In this document: positions 27,931 through 38,890 of the stretch, in pieces
How the letters are laid out: each line of letters opens with the position of its first letter
How positions within the stretch are numbered: the first letter of the stretch is position 1
Origin: Metabacillus endolithicus
GTDB taxonomy: Bacteria; Bacillota; Bacilli; Bacillales; Bacillaceae
Direction: 5' to 3'
DNA length: 64,000 nucleotides
NCBI RefSeq assembly: GCF_023078335.1
Contig: NZ_CP095550.1
Coordinates: 3,950,001 to 4,014,000 of the forward strand
The notes under the pieces: model-generated
Told to the model about the DNA's origin: nothing
The model's database searches: none
Seen by the model: the letters and a program-made list of their open reading frames with translations, nothing else
Made by a program: the position numbers and the translations under genes

Positions 27931-28824
27931 ATGGAAACAAATACGAATGTAAAAACAGTCCCTCAAACAAAAGGGATTTCAGTTCCTAAGATGAAAAAAC
28001 CAAAATGGTGGATTTATCATATCTTGGTTGGCGGATTTGCTTTGTTAATGCTTTATCCTGTTATTTGGCTGTTAATGAGCTCCTTTAAACCAAGTGAAAC
28101 AATCTTTGTAACAGCAAAATCTTTAATTCCTGATCCTTGGATCTTAACAAATTTTAGTCAAGGCTGGGAAGGAATCGGTGGTAATTCGTTTGGCGTTTTT
28201 ATTAAAAACACAGTAGTACTTGTTATTTTAACGATGATTGGTCAAGTCATATCATCTGCTTTTATCGCGTTTGGCTTCGCTAGACTGGAGTTTGTAGGGA
28301 AAAACTTTTGGTTTGCGATTATGATGGTCACATTAATGCTACCTTATGAGGTTGTTATGATTCCGCAATACATTATTTTTTCTAAATTAGGTTGGCTTGA
28401 TTCGATTAAGCCGATTGCTGTACCAGCCTATTTCGGACATCCGTTTTTCATTTTTCTCTTAGTCCAATTTATCAGGACTATCCCAAGAGAGCTTGATGAA
28501 GCAGCTACAATTGATGGGTGTAGTACATTTAAAATTTTTTATAAGATTATCCTTCCGTTAATTAGACCAGCTTTGGCTACAGCAGCAATCTTCTCGTTTT
28601 ATTGGACTTGGGATAATTTATTAGGACCGGTTTTATATTTAAATAGCCCTGATAAATATACAGTTTCTATGGCATTAAATATGTTTTTAAGTAATGAAAC
28701 AGTTTCAAACTGGGGTGCCATGTTTGCAATGTCTATTGTCACATTAATACCGGTATTCGTTGTTTTTTTCTTATTCCAAAGACATGTTGTGGAAGGAATC
28801 AGTACAAGTGGATTAAAGGGTTAA
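27931..28824 (+). CDS. yesQ: CUT1 ABC transporter permease, YesQ-like
   Basis: 297 residues, MalG-type, six membrane segments with the ATPase-docking loop [20 protein letters not shown] and the usual ending [12 protein letters not shown]. It begins 5 bases after the YesP-like gene, with GAGGGAGGG inside the end of that gene. Together with its partner it forms the channel for oligosaccharides captured by the YesO-like lipoproteins. Its frame is intact. Confidence 0.9.
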   Translation: METNTNVKTVPQTKGISVPKMKKPKWWIYHILVGGFALLMLYPVIWLLMSSFKPSETIFVTAKSLIPDPWILTNFSQGWEGIGGNSFGVFIKNTVVLVILTMIGQVISSAFIAFGFARLEFVGKNFWFAIMMVTLMLPYEVVMIPQYIIFSKLGWLDSIKPIAVPAYFGHPFFIFLLVQFIRTIPRELDEAATIDGCSTFKIFYKIILPLIRPALATAAIFSFYWTWDNLLGPVLYLNSPDKYTVSMALNMFLSNETVSNWGAMFAMSIVTLIPVFVVFFLFQRHVVEGISTSGLKG

Positions 28825-28888
28825 GCTTAAGAGCTAACCCTCTAACACTCTTTGTGGAAAAATTAAAAAGGGAATGGAGCGGATTAGA

Positions 28889-29557
28889 ATGGAGACTCAT
28901 GGATTTTTAGGTGGTGTTCATAATGTGTTGGAATGGATTTCAAGATTGGCGCTATTAAATATTTTATGGATCTTCTTTTCTATCCTTGGATTAGGAATTT
29001 TTGGTTTTTTTCCTGCGACAGCTGCTATGTTTTCGGTTGTGAGAAGGTGGTCATTACGAGAAATGGACTTTTCTATCTCTTCAACATTTTGGAAGGCGTA
29101 TAAAAAAGAGTTTATAAAAAGTAATATTCTTGGAATGATTCTTACATTGATAGGTATTGTGCTAATAATTGATGTGTATTATCTGAAACAGGCTTCTTCA
29201 TTCATACAACAGCTATTATCCGTTCCTTTTTTAATTCTTTCTATTTTATTTGTATGCATGTTGCTATATGTTTTTCCAATGTATGTGCATTATGAAATGA
29301 AGGTCCTGCAGGTTCTAAAAAACTCGTTTTTTGTTATGATCATGAATCCATTATCAACTTTAATGATGCTAGTGTGTGGAGCAGGCTTGATGATCTTGCT
29401 TTCTTTTGCTCCACCATTACTTCTAATATGCAGTGGAAATTTAGTAGCTCTTCTAATAACAAGGCCTGCAATGAATGCTTTTCAGAAAATCAATGATAAG
29501 CAACAAGAGCGCATAGTACAAAATGGAAAGAGGCAGGAATTAATCAATCAGGAATAA
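28889..29557 (+). CDS. yesL: YesL-like DUF624 membrane protein
   Basis: About 222 residues with four or five hydrophobic segments (LLNILWIFFSILGLGIFGFF, NILGMILTLIGIVLII, FLILSILFVCMLLYVF, LMILLSFAPPLLLI). DUF624/YesL proteins accompany YesOPQ-type importers across Firmicutes but have no established biochemical role; a helper of the importer or of the kinase has been supposed. ATG 28889 gives the usual family start METHGFLGGVHNVLEWISRL; an ATG at 28874 is too close to its ribosome site. Confidence 0.8.
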   Translation: METHGFLGGVHNVLEWISRLALLNILWIFFSILGLGIFGFFPATAAMFSVVRRWSLREMDFSISSTFWKAYKKEFIKSNILGMILTLIGIVLIIDVYYLKQASSFIQQLLSVPFLILSILFVCMLLYVFPMYVHYEMKVLQVLKNSFFVMIMNPLSTLMMLVCGAGLMILLSFAPPLLLICSGNLVALLITRPAMNAFQKINDKQQERIVQNGKRQELINQE

Positions 29558-29586
29558 TTGGTTCTTTTTCAAGTAGACCTACTTAA

Positions 29587-31020
<1,434 letters not shown>

Positions 31021-31038
31021 TCAACGGAGGGGTTTTAC

Positions 31039-32074
31039 ATGCCAAAACTACAATTTGAGGAAGCTGAAATAACTGAATTACTAGATAGAGTTGTCAAACG
31101 TACATTTGAAATGGATTTTAGCTGGGATTGGCCCGGAGGTGTTGCTTTTTATGGTGTAGCAGCAGCCTATGAAGCAACAGAAAAACAAGAATATATTGAT
31201 CTATTAAAAAATTGGGTTGATGAATGGCTTGAAGATGGTTTACCTAAACTTTCTATAAATGGAGTGTCGATCGGTCATTGTCTTATTACTTTGTACAATG
31301 TAACAGAAGATGAAAAATATTTAACTGTTATAAAAGAAATGGCAGAGTACCTTCAACATGATGCGCCACGTTTTGCTGATGGAATCTTTCAACATACAGT
31401 AAATTCAGTAAAGCATGTTTTTCCAGAACAGGCTTGGGTGGATACGATGATGATGGCAGGTTTATTTCTACTAAGAGTTGGTCGATTGCTAGACCGAGAA
31501 GATTACTTTAGAGATGGATTAAAACAATATCATGGTCATGAAGATTTTCTGCAAGATTCTGTTACAAATCTTTATTATCATGGCTGGGACAATATTGCAA
31601 AAAATCATATGTCGTCAATCTATTGGGCTTCGTGGTAATGGGTGGGCAGCTTTAACGATGGCGAAAGCATTAGAGTTAGTTGATGTTCAAGATCCTTCTT
31701 ACATGATTATTGACTGCTCGTTACGAGATCAATTAAGTGCTTTAGTGAGACTTCAAGCTGAAAATGGGTTATGGCATACAATCGTTGATGATCCTTCTTC
31801 GTACTATGAAATATCAGGTTCATCAGCTATTGCAGCGGCACTTCTTACTAGAGGAAGTCTTTATAATAAGTATATTCAAAAATCGATCGAGGGTATTGTC
31901 AACGAAATTGAAGAAGATGGAAAGGTCTCAAAGGTTTCAGCTGGAACAGCCGTTATGAATGATGCAGAAGGATATAAAAATGTACCATATAAGCGTATTC
32001 AAGGTTGGGGCCAAGGGTTAACACTCGTCTTTTTAGCAGAATTAGTAAAAAGTAATAAAAAGGTATATTGCTAA
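31039..32074 (+). pseudogene. yteR: GH105 unsaturated rhamnogalacturonyl hydrolase, YteR/YesR-like (frameshifted)
   Basis: About 345 residues, cytoplasmic, (alpha/alpha)6 barrel. It removes the unsaturated galacturonic acid that rhamnogalacturonan lyase leaves on the non-reducing end, releasing it from rhamnose. Seen: FSWDWPGGVAFYGV near the start, HTVNSVKHVFPEQAWVDTMM, which contains the catalytic Asp, and SIYWA-RGNGWAALTMAKAL. An extra T at 31629-31630 breaks the last motif; without it the frame runs to 32074. GGAGGGG precedes ATG 31039. First enzyme gene of the intracellular set. Confidence 0.88.
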
Positions 32075-32112
32075 TGAAATGAAATGAAATGTCAGGAAGG
32101 AGGGTTGAAAAA

Positions 32113-32795
32113 GTGACTGTTGATAAACAAACGATTTATATAGCAGGAGATTCCACTGCTGCTAATTGTCCTGAGGCAGAGGCACCAATGGCTGGCTGGG
32201 GACAATTATTTCACACCTTCTTTATAGACAATATTAGAATTCAAAACGAAGCAATGGGAGGAAGAAGCTCTAATAGTTTTATAGAAGAAGGTAGACTTCA
32301 AGCTATTTTGGAGCAAATGAAACCAAATGACTATTTATTTATTCAATTTGGTCATAACGATCAAAAGTCATATGGAACAGAACCATATACCTCTTATCAA
32401 GAGCATTTAGCTCAATATATTCTAAAACTCGGGAGAAGAAAGCGATTCCTATTTTACTAACTTCTGTCCAACGACGTACATTTACCGAAGACGGAAAAAT
32501 TGAGAATACATTAGGAGAATATCCCGAGGCAATGAGGCAATTAGCAGCAAGGTTAGACGTGCCTTTAATCGATATGTGGGCAAAAACAAAAGAATTATAC
32601 GAACGTTTTGGGATAGAGGATTCTAAAAGATTATTTACTATTTTGCTACCAAATGTTCATCATAATTATCCAGAGGGGATTGAAGATAACACCCATTTTA
32701 GCGAAGTCGGAGCACTCGAAATTGGGAAGTTGGTTATAGAAGGCATGAAGGAGCTTCAATTGCCTGTTGTTTCTCATTTAAAACAAAAATTTTAA
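32113..32795 (+). pseudogene. rhgT: rhamnogalacturonan acetylesterase, SGNH hydrolase (frameshifted)
   Basis: SGNH/GDSL esterase that takes acetyl groups off rhamnogalacturonan pieces. Block I is IYIAGDSTAANCP (nucleophile Ser), block II GGRSSNSFIEEGRL, block III FIQFGHNDQKSY, and the Asp/His pair is in IEDNTHFSEVGA. A missing A in the run 32424-32427 breaks the frame after AQYIL; restoring it gives AIPILLTSVQRRTFTEDGK. GTG 32113 follows AAGGAGGG at proper spacing and gives the expected N-terminus; ATG 32089 would lie upstream of that site. No signal peptide, so it acts in the cytoplasm like YesT/RhgT relatives. Confidence 0.87.
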
Positions 32796-32816
32796 ACCAC
32801 GTTTTCGTGGTTTTTC
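32794..32816 (+). terminator. hairpin after the acetylesterase gene
   Basis: Stem AAACCACG / CGTGGTTT with a 4-base loop and TTT, overlapping the stop codon. Confidence 0.7.
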
Positions 32817-32901
32817 CTTTTTAGAGATGATGGATTAAGAAGAAATAGATCACACCAGTCTAAGTAAGAAGAAAAAATTCTTATAGTAGGAGTCCGGTAG
32901 A

Positions 32902-34885
32902 ATGAGAAAAAAATTATATCATGGTGCAGCGTATTATCCTGAACTATGGAATGAAGAAACAATTGAAGAAGATCTAAAGCTGATGGTTGAAGCAGGGATT
33001 AACGTTGTTAGAATGGGTGAGTTTGCTTGGTCTTCGATGGAAAAGGAAGAGGGAAAGATTGAGCTTGATTTTTTTGTGAAGGTCATTGAGAAGCTTAATG
33101 AGCATGGAATTGAGACTGTGATGTGTACCCCAACTCCGACACCACCTATCTGGTTGACTCACAATCATCCAGAGCGGATGTTTGTTGATGGAAATGGTCG
33201 TGTGATGGGACATGGATCACGTCAGCATATTTGTACTAATAATGCTCACTTTCGTGAAAAAGCTGCAATTATTACTGAGGAAATTGCAAAGGCAGTTAGC
33301 CATCTTCCTGGGTTAATCGCATGGCAGCTTGATAATGAGTTTAAATGTCATGTTAGTGAGTGTATGTGTGAAACCTGTAGAGATTTGTGGCATCAATGGC
33401 TGGAAGAGCGGTATGGAACAATTGATCATCTTAATGATGCCTGGGGCACTCATATTTGGAGTCAATATTATCATCGATTTGATCAAGTTCCTCAACCTGT
33501 TGCAACACCGTTTCTTCATAACTCATCTCTAAAAACGATGTATCAGCTCTTTTCATATGAAAAAATAGCAGAATTTTCTGATGAACAAGCAGCCATTATC
33601 CGAAAATATTCAAAAGCACCTATTACCCATAACAGTACGACATTTTTTCATGTTAATAATGAGAGATTATATGAAAACCTCGATTTTGCATCGTTTGATA
33701 CGTATGCAGAGAGAAAAATTTTCATTCATATCTATTTAATTGTGATTTATGGAGAAATTTTAAATCCGGTCGAGATTATTGGATTATGGAAACAAGCCCT
33801 TCACATAGTGCATCACTTGAGAGTCACGCAGCTCCGCATCAAAATGGTTATTTAAAGGCTGAAGCAGTTGCAGCTTATGCTTTAGGAGGAGAAGCATTTT
33901 GCTATTGGCTTTGGAGACAACAGCGAACTGGCTGTGAACAACCACATGGATCGGTAATCAGTGCATGGGGAAAACCAACTGTTGGGTTTGAAAATGTAAA
34001 AGAGGTTGAAGCAGTTAGGAAGGAAATCCAATCTATTATATTAGCTTCTACACCTTTACAAGCAGAAGTAGCCATAACTTATTCAGATGTGGCGAAGGCC
34101 TTCTTAAAAACAGAGCCACACGATGGTTTAGATTATCGGTCACTTGTCATTGATTTTTACGAAAAAATACTGTCAGCAGGCTTTCATCGAGATCTTATAC
34201 CTGAGAATGCTAGTTTGAAGGGTTATAAGTTATTATTCACCCTTTCATCCATTACCTATCAGAAGACTATTTAATTAAAGCAACTGCATTTGTTGAAAAT
34301 GGAGGGATTTGGATTGTTGGTCCTCTTACAGGGGGAAGAACAGCTCACCATACAATTCATACTGATGCAGCATTAGGTGCATTAGAGGAGCAAGCAGGTG
34401 TTGAAACATTATATACGTATCCAATGGATGGGACAGAGTCTAAAGGAGATTTTATGGGATTGGTAGCTCCTTTAAGCATATGGAGCTCAGTTTTTGAACC
34501 GAAAAAAGCAGAAGTAGTAGGTAGAATACAAGATGGAATCTCAGAAGGTCATGCATTTATTACTGAACATAAGCGTGGTAAAGGGAAAATAGTGATGCTA
34601 GGTTCATTACCAGTTGGTGATGAAGGAGATATTTTACTGAAGAAATGTTTAACTCATTATGCGGAAGAAGCTTGTGTTTTAGTGAAAACAGATGTTTCAG
34701 AAGGAACGATTGTCGCACCAAGAGCGGGGAAAATGGGTGAAGTCATTTGGGTGATTGTTAATATGGATGGCAAGGGAGGAGCTGTTACCCTTCCAAACGA
34801 TGGAAAAGATGCTATAACAGGAAGAATAGTTTCCAAGGGGAAATGCGTCATAGGTCCATATGAACACAAAGTGATTCAATTTTAA
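32902..34885 (+). pseudogene. yesZ: GH42 beta-galactosidase, YesZ-like (two frameshifts)
   Basis: About 661 residues when both indels are corrected, standard for GH42. It removes beta-galactose from galactan side chains. N-terminal barrel: AAYYPELWNEETIEEDLKLM, GINVVRMGEFAWSSME, CTPTPTPPIWLTHNHPERM, and the acid/base Glu in LIAWQLDNEFKC. An A is missing at 33714-33718, after which NCDLWRNFKSGRDYWIMETS carries the catalytic nucleophile Glu. A second C is missing at 34240-34242; beyond it HYLSEDYLIKATAFVENGG and the trimerisation domain continue to the stop. Cys residues in CHVSECMCETC fit the metal site of GH42. Cytoplasmic. Confidence 0.88.
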
Positions 34886-34917
34886 CAACAAATATATGCA
34901 AAGGGGATAAGGGAAAT

Positions 34918-36280
34918 ATGACAAATCTACATACACTTAAAATTGCTTATATCGGTGGAGGTTCAAAGAGCTGGGCGCGAAGTTTGATGAATGATCTTGC
35001 TTTAGAAAGTAGAATTTCAGGTAAAGTTGCTCTATATGATATAAACTATGAGGCTGCTGTTCAAAACGCAAAAATCGGAAATCAAATTTCACAGCTTGAA
35101 GAAGCAAAGAGTAATTGGAAATATGAAGCTGTTTCGACTATGGAAGAAGCACTGTCTGAAAGTGATTTTGTTATTATATCAATTTTACCTGGTTCTTTTG
35201 AGGAAATGGCATCTGATGTTCATACGCCTGAAAAATATGGTGTTTATCAATCTGTTGGCGATACAGTCGGACCTGGTGGCTTCGTTAGAGCACTTCGGAC
35301 AATACCAATGTACGTTGAAATAGCAAATTCTATTAAGCAACATGCACCAGATGCATGGGTAATTAATTATACGAACCCAATGTCACTTTGTACTCGTACA
35401 CTTTACGAGGTGTTTCCGGAAATTAAAGCATTTGGTTGCTGTCATGAAGTATTTGAAACCCAAAGTCTTTTAGCAGAGGTTGTAAAGGAATTTTTAAACG
35501 AAGAGGTAGCACAGCGTTCAGACATTAAAGTAAATGTTCTTGGAATCAATCATTTTACATGGGTGAATCAAGCAAGCTATCAAAATATTGACTTAATACC
35601 GTATTATAAGCAGTTTGTAGAAAAGTATGCTGAAACGGGCTTCGAAAAAGAAGAAGGAAGCTGGAAGAACAGTGTTTTTTCATCCTGCCAACGAGTGAAA
35701 TTTGATTTGTTTAAAAAATGGGGTTATAGCAGCTGCTGGTGATCGTCATTTAGCTGAATTTATGCCACCTATTTATCTAAAAGATCCAGAAACAGTGTCT
35801 TCCTGGAAGTTTCATCTAACATCCGTTGATTTTCGTAAGGAGAATTTAAAAAAGAGAATCAGTGAAAATGAGGAGTTAGCTGAAGGGAATCACAAGTTTG
35901 AGATAAATTCTTCAGGAGAAGAAGGGGTTAAGATTATTTTAGCATTGTTAGGAGTAGAAGAAGTTGTCACGAACGTAAATTATCCTAATAAAGGCCAAAT
36001 TGAAGGGTTACCTTTAGGGGCGATTGTAGAAACAAATGCATTATTCCGCAATAACACAGTTCAACCTGTGTTTGCAGGGAGGCTTCCACTAGATATTCAC
36101 AATATGGTTCACCGTCATGTGTTAAATCAAGAGTCTGCATTGCAGGCCGCTTTGACAAAAGATAAACAGCTGGCATTGAATACATTTGTGAACGAGCCGT
36201 TGCTAACAGTTAGTCGCGAAGAAGCGGAGGAACTGTTTGATGAGATGCTAAAAAACACGAAGGATTATTTACCAGGGTGA
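34918..36280 (+). pseudogene. lplD: GH4 alpha-galacturonidase, LplD-like (frameshifted)
   Basis: About 453 residues. GH4 enzymes use NAD and a divalent metal. The Rossmann start KIAYIGGGSKSWARSLMNDL, GDTVGPGGFVRALRTIPMY, the metal-ligand Cys region CCHEVFET and GINHFTWVNQASY are all present. An indel in the A6/G4 run at 35713-35723 interrupts the protein just before VIAAAGDRHLAEFMPP. The family member LplD of B. subtilis releases galacturonic acid from oligogalacturonide ends. It lies in a run of rhamnogalacturonan enzymes, 32 bases after GH42. Confidence 0.87.
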
Positions 36281-36304
36281 AATTTATTTAAAGTGGGACA
36301 GTCT

Positions 36305-38358
36305 ATGATTGAAGGTACATCCTTTCTATTCAATAAAGAAACTTGTTTTGAATATGATGGTCCAAAACTCGAAAGTATTGAGTATTTTTTAAATGTGTTG
36401 ATCCGAGATAAAAACAAAGTATTTCGAGCAGAAACTGGTGAGGAACAAACGACCATTTTATTCAAACTAAATGAAAAGAATCATGACAACCTAAACGAAG
36501 AGCAGTTCTCCATTCAGTTTTCTGATGATCTGTCACAAATGAGCGTCATTTCTGCAGATGAATTAGGAATAATCTATGCTATCCTTCATATAAGTGAAGC
36601 ATATCTGGGTGTTGATAAGTTTTGGTTTTGGAATGATTGTGAACCTCCACCAAAAGCAAACGTTAAGATAAGAGCTGTTCCGTATTTATCAGAAGTGGCA
36701 AAGGTTAGATTCAGGGAAATTTGGTTTATCAATGATGAAGTCCTTATTTCAACGTGGAAATATCAACAATCCAACACGTACGTATGGGAAATGGCTTTTG
36801 AGGCATTGCTAAGATGCAATGGAAATATGGTCATTCCAGGAACAGACATCAAAAATCCTATCTATAAAGATATAGCCAGGAAGATGGGGAACTTTGGATT
36901 ACACATCACCATGCAGAGCCCCTAGGAGCTCATATGTTTTCTAGGGTGTATCCTGATAAAAATCCTTCTTATAGTGAGAATGGTGATTTATTTAAGGAAT
37001 TATGGAAGGATGCAATTATCCAGCAGCAAAATGATAAGGTCGTTTGGAATATCGGCTTTAGAGGGCAAGGTGATCGTCCTTTCTGAAAATTGATGATCCT
37101 ACGTTTGATACAGACGAGAAACGAGGAGCACTCATTTCTAAGATTATGAGCGATCAATACGAATTGATTGCTCAATATCAAAAAGATCCAATTTGCTGTG
37201 TAAATTTATACGGTGAGATAACAGAATTATACAAAAAAGGATTGCTAGAATTACCGCCAGGAGTGATCAAAATATGGATTGACAGCGGATATGGGAAAAT
37301 GGTGTCTAGAAGACAAGGAAATCTTAATCCTAGAATCCCTTCTATTCCCGAGCAGCATGATCTGGGTCCTCATGGCATTTACTATCATGTAACCTTTTAT
37401 GATCTGCAAGCTTCAAACCATTTAACGATGCTTCCTAACACTACAGCTTTTGTTAATAGTGAGTTAGGTGAGGCATTTGATTCTCAGATGTGTGAATTTT
37501 TAATTGTGAACTGTGGGAATATTAGACCTCATATCTATTTTCTGGATTTCGTTAGCCGCATGTGGAATAAAGATAGAGTGGATAGAGGTGCATTTTTAGA
37601 CGAATTTGCTACTAGATATTATCCTGCCTATAGTGATGAAATGAGTCGGAATATAAATGACTATTTCGATGCTATTATTCAGTACGGACTTGCTGATGAT
37701 GAACGGGCTTGGGGAGCAATTTTATCATTTTACAATTCGTAACCTTGCCCATCAATGGATTGTTTCTCACGGAAAACAGAGTGGTAAAAATTTATGGTGG
37801 GCCACAGGAGAAATTGAGATAAAAGAGCAATTTAAATGGTTTAAGCAAAAGGTAGAGTCAAAACTTACTGAGTGGGACACGTTAACTAAAAATGTTAACC
37901 AACTAGTAAAAGAGGCAGATTGTATAGAACAAAAAAGAATCAATGATCAGTTCCTTATTCAAGTGCTGATTCATAAAAATGGCTGCTTTGCACTCTACTA
38001 TTTTTCTAGAGCATTTGAAATGTTTCAAGAAAAAGAGTATCGAGAGGCTTATTTACTTCTTCATCAGGCGATAGAAGAAATAAAAGAAACAATAAACATC
38101 ATGCAAGAGCCCATGAATGAGAAGTGGGTTGGATTTTACGATAATGATTGTTTAACAAATGTGACGTTAACTTTATATACGTTAGAAACAGTTCAAAGAA
38201 ATATAAGGATGTATGGCGATGGACCATCATTTTACAACTGGGAAAAGGAATATCTAACAAATCCTGAGGAAAAAAAGGTTATGCTTCTAACGAATAAGAC
38301 AAAGCAATTAACGGATGAAGGATTAGGTAGTAAGCTGCTAGAACAAGATCATAATTGA
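36305..38358 (+). pseudogene. GH115-family alpha-glucuronidase-like protein (three frameshifts)
   Basis: About 685 residues once three indels are corrected. Before the first: LGIIYAILHISEAYLGVDKF and the GH115 sign FREIWFINDEVLI. A missing C at 36909-36910 disrupts GLHITHHAEPLGAHMFSRVY, a missing G at 37085 disrupts NIGFRGQGDRPFWKIDDPTF, and an extra G at 37705-37707 disrupts DERLGEQFYHFTIRNLAHQW; these are core GH115 motifs. GH115 enzymes remove glucuronic acid or its 4-O-methyl ether, known mainly from xylan. Here the substrate is probably a pectin or arabinogalactan decoration. The start is uncertain (GTG 36293 or ATG 36305; neither has a strong ribosome site). No signal peptide. Confidence 0.75.
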
Positions 38359-38367
38359 TCGAAATTA

Positions 38368-38403
38368 GGCGCTTCACCTCTTTTGAGAGTGAGCGTCTTT
38401 TTG
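38368..38403 (+). terminator. terminator after the GH115 gene
   Basis: GGCGCTTCAC / GTGAGCGTC stem followed by TTTTT; ends the run of genes that begins upstream at the YesO-like paralogue. Confidence 0.65.
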
Positions 38404-38486
38404 GTTTTTGCCAGATAACAAATACTGACAAACTTCGGGAAGTGACAGGCACCTAGTACATATTTACCTCTTATAAAAAATACTAG

Positions 38487-38498
38487 GTACATACGAAT
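38487..38498 (+). promoter_or_regulatory. AraR-box-like sequence upstream of the PL11 gene
   Basis: GTACATACGAAT is identical over 12 bases to the box at 41592-41603 before the anchored GH43 gene. It lies about 390 bases before the lyase start. AraR control is possible but unproven. Confidence 0.4.
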
Positions 38499-38618
38499 TA
38501 CTTATAAAAAAATCATCGTTTTCCTATTATGATCATCACTGTTTTTTATACGTTTAACCCTGTTATTTACATGTTTTCTCTATAGTATTTGGATTACACT
38601 GTAAGAGATTTAACGATC

Positions 38619-38660
38619 AGTGAGTTCAATAATGTAAGGGGTTACATTATTGAACTCACT
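38619..38660. repeat. 19-bp perfect inverted repeat with GGGG loop
   Basis: AGTGAGTTCAATAATGTAA (38619-38637), GGGG, TTACATTATTGAACTCACT (38642-38660). No T-run follows. It could be a cruciform-forming operator, an mRNA-stabilising hairpin or a dispersed palindromic element. The remaining part of this 532-base gap (38359-38890) shows no gene. Confidence 0.65.
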
Positions 38661-38890
38661 TCTAATGAGGAGGTGTGAAGGTAAGGTTGGTTTTGTTGAA
38701 TTGGTTAGTTAATTTCGTGTAGTAACTGTCGTTAAAAACAGAGTTATTCACAGAGCAAAAGTTTTGTTGTAATGATATCAAATAATAAACCTGATTAACA
38801 TCCTATTATATTCATACTTAACTCATTCGTAATCATCTTGCCTCAATTACAACACACTTATTCTATTAATTATCGAAAGGTGATGAAAAA

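Noticed and set aside
38640..38890. Gene beginning after the AGGAGGTG at about 38669
   Set aside because: No start codon at a suitable distance leads to an open frame; the nearest GTG is followed directly by TGA.
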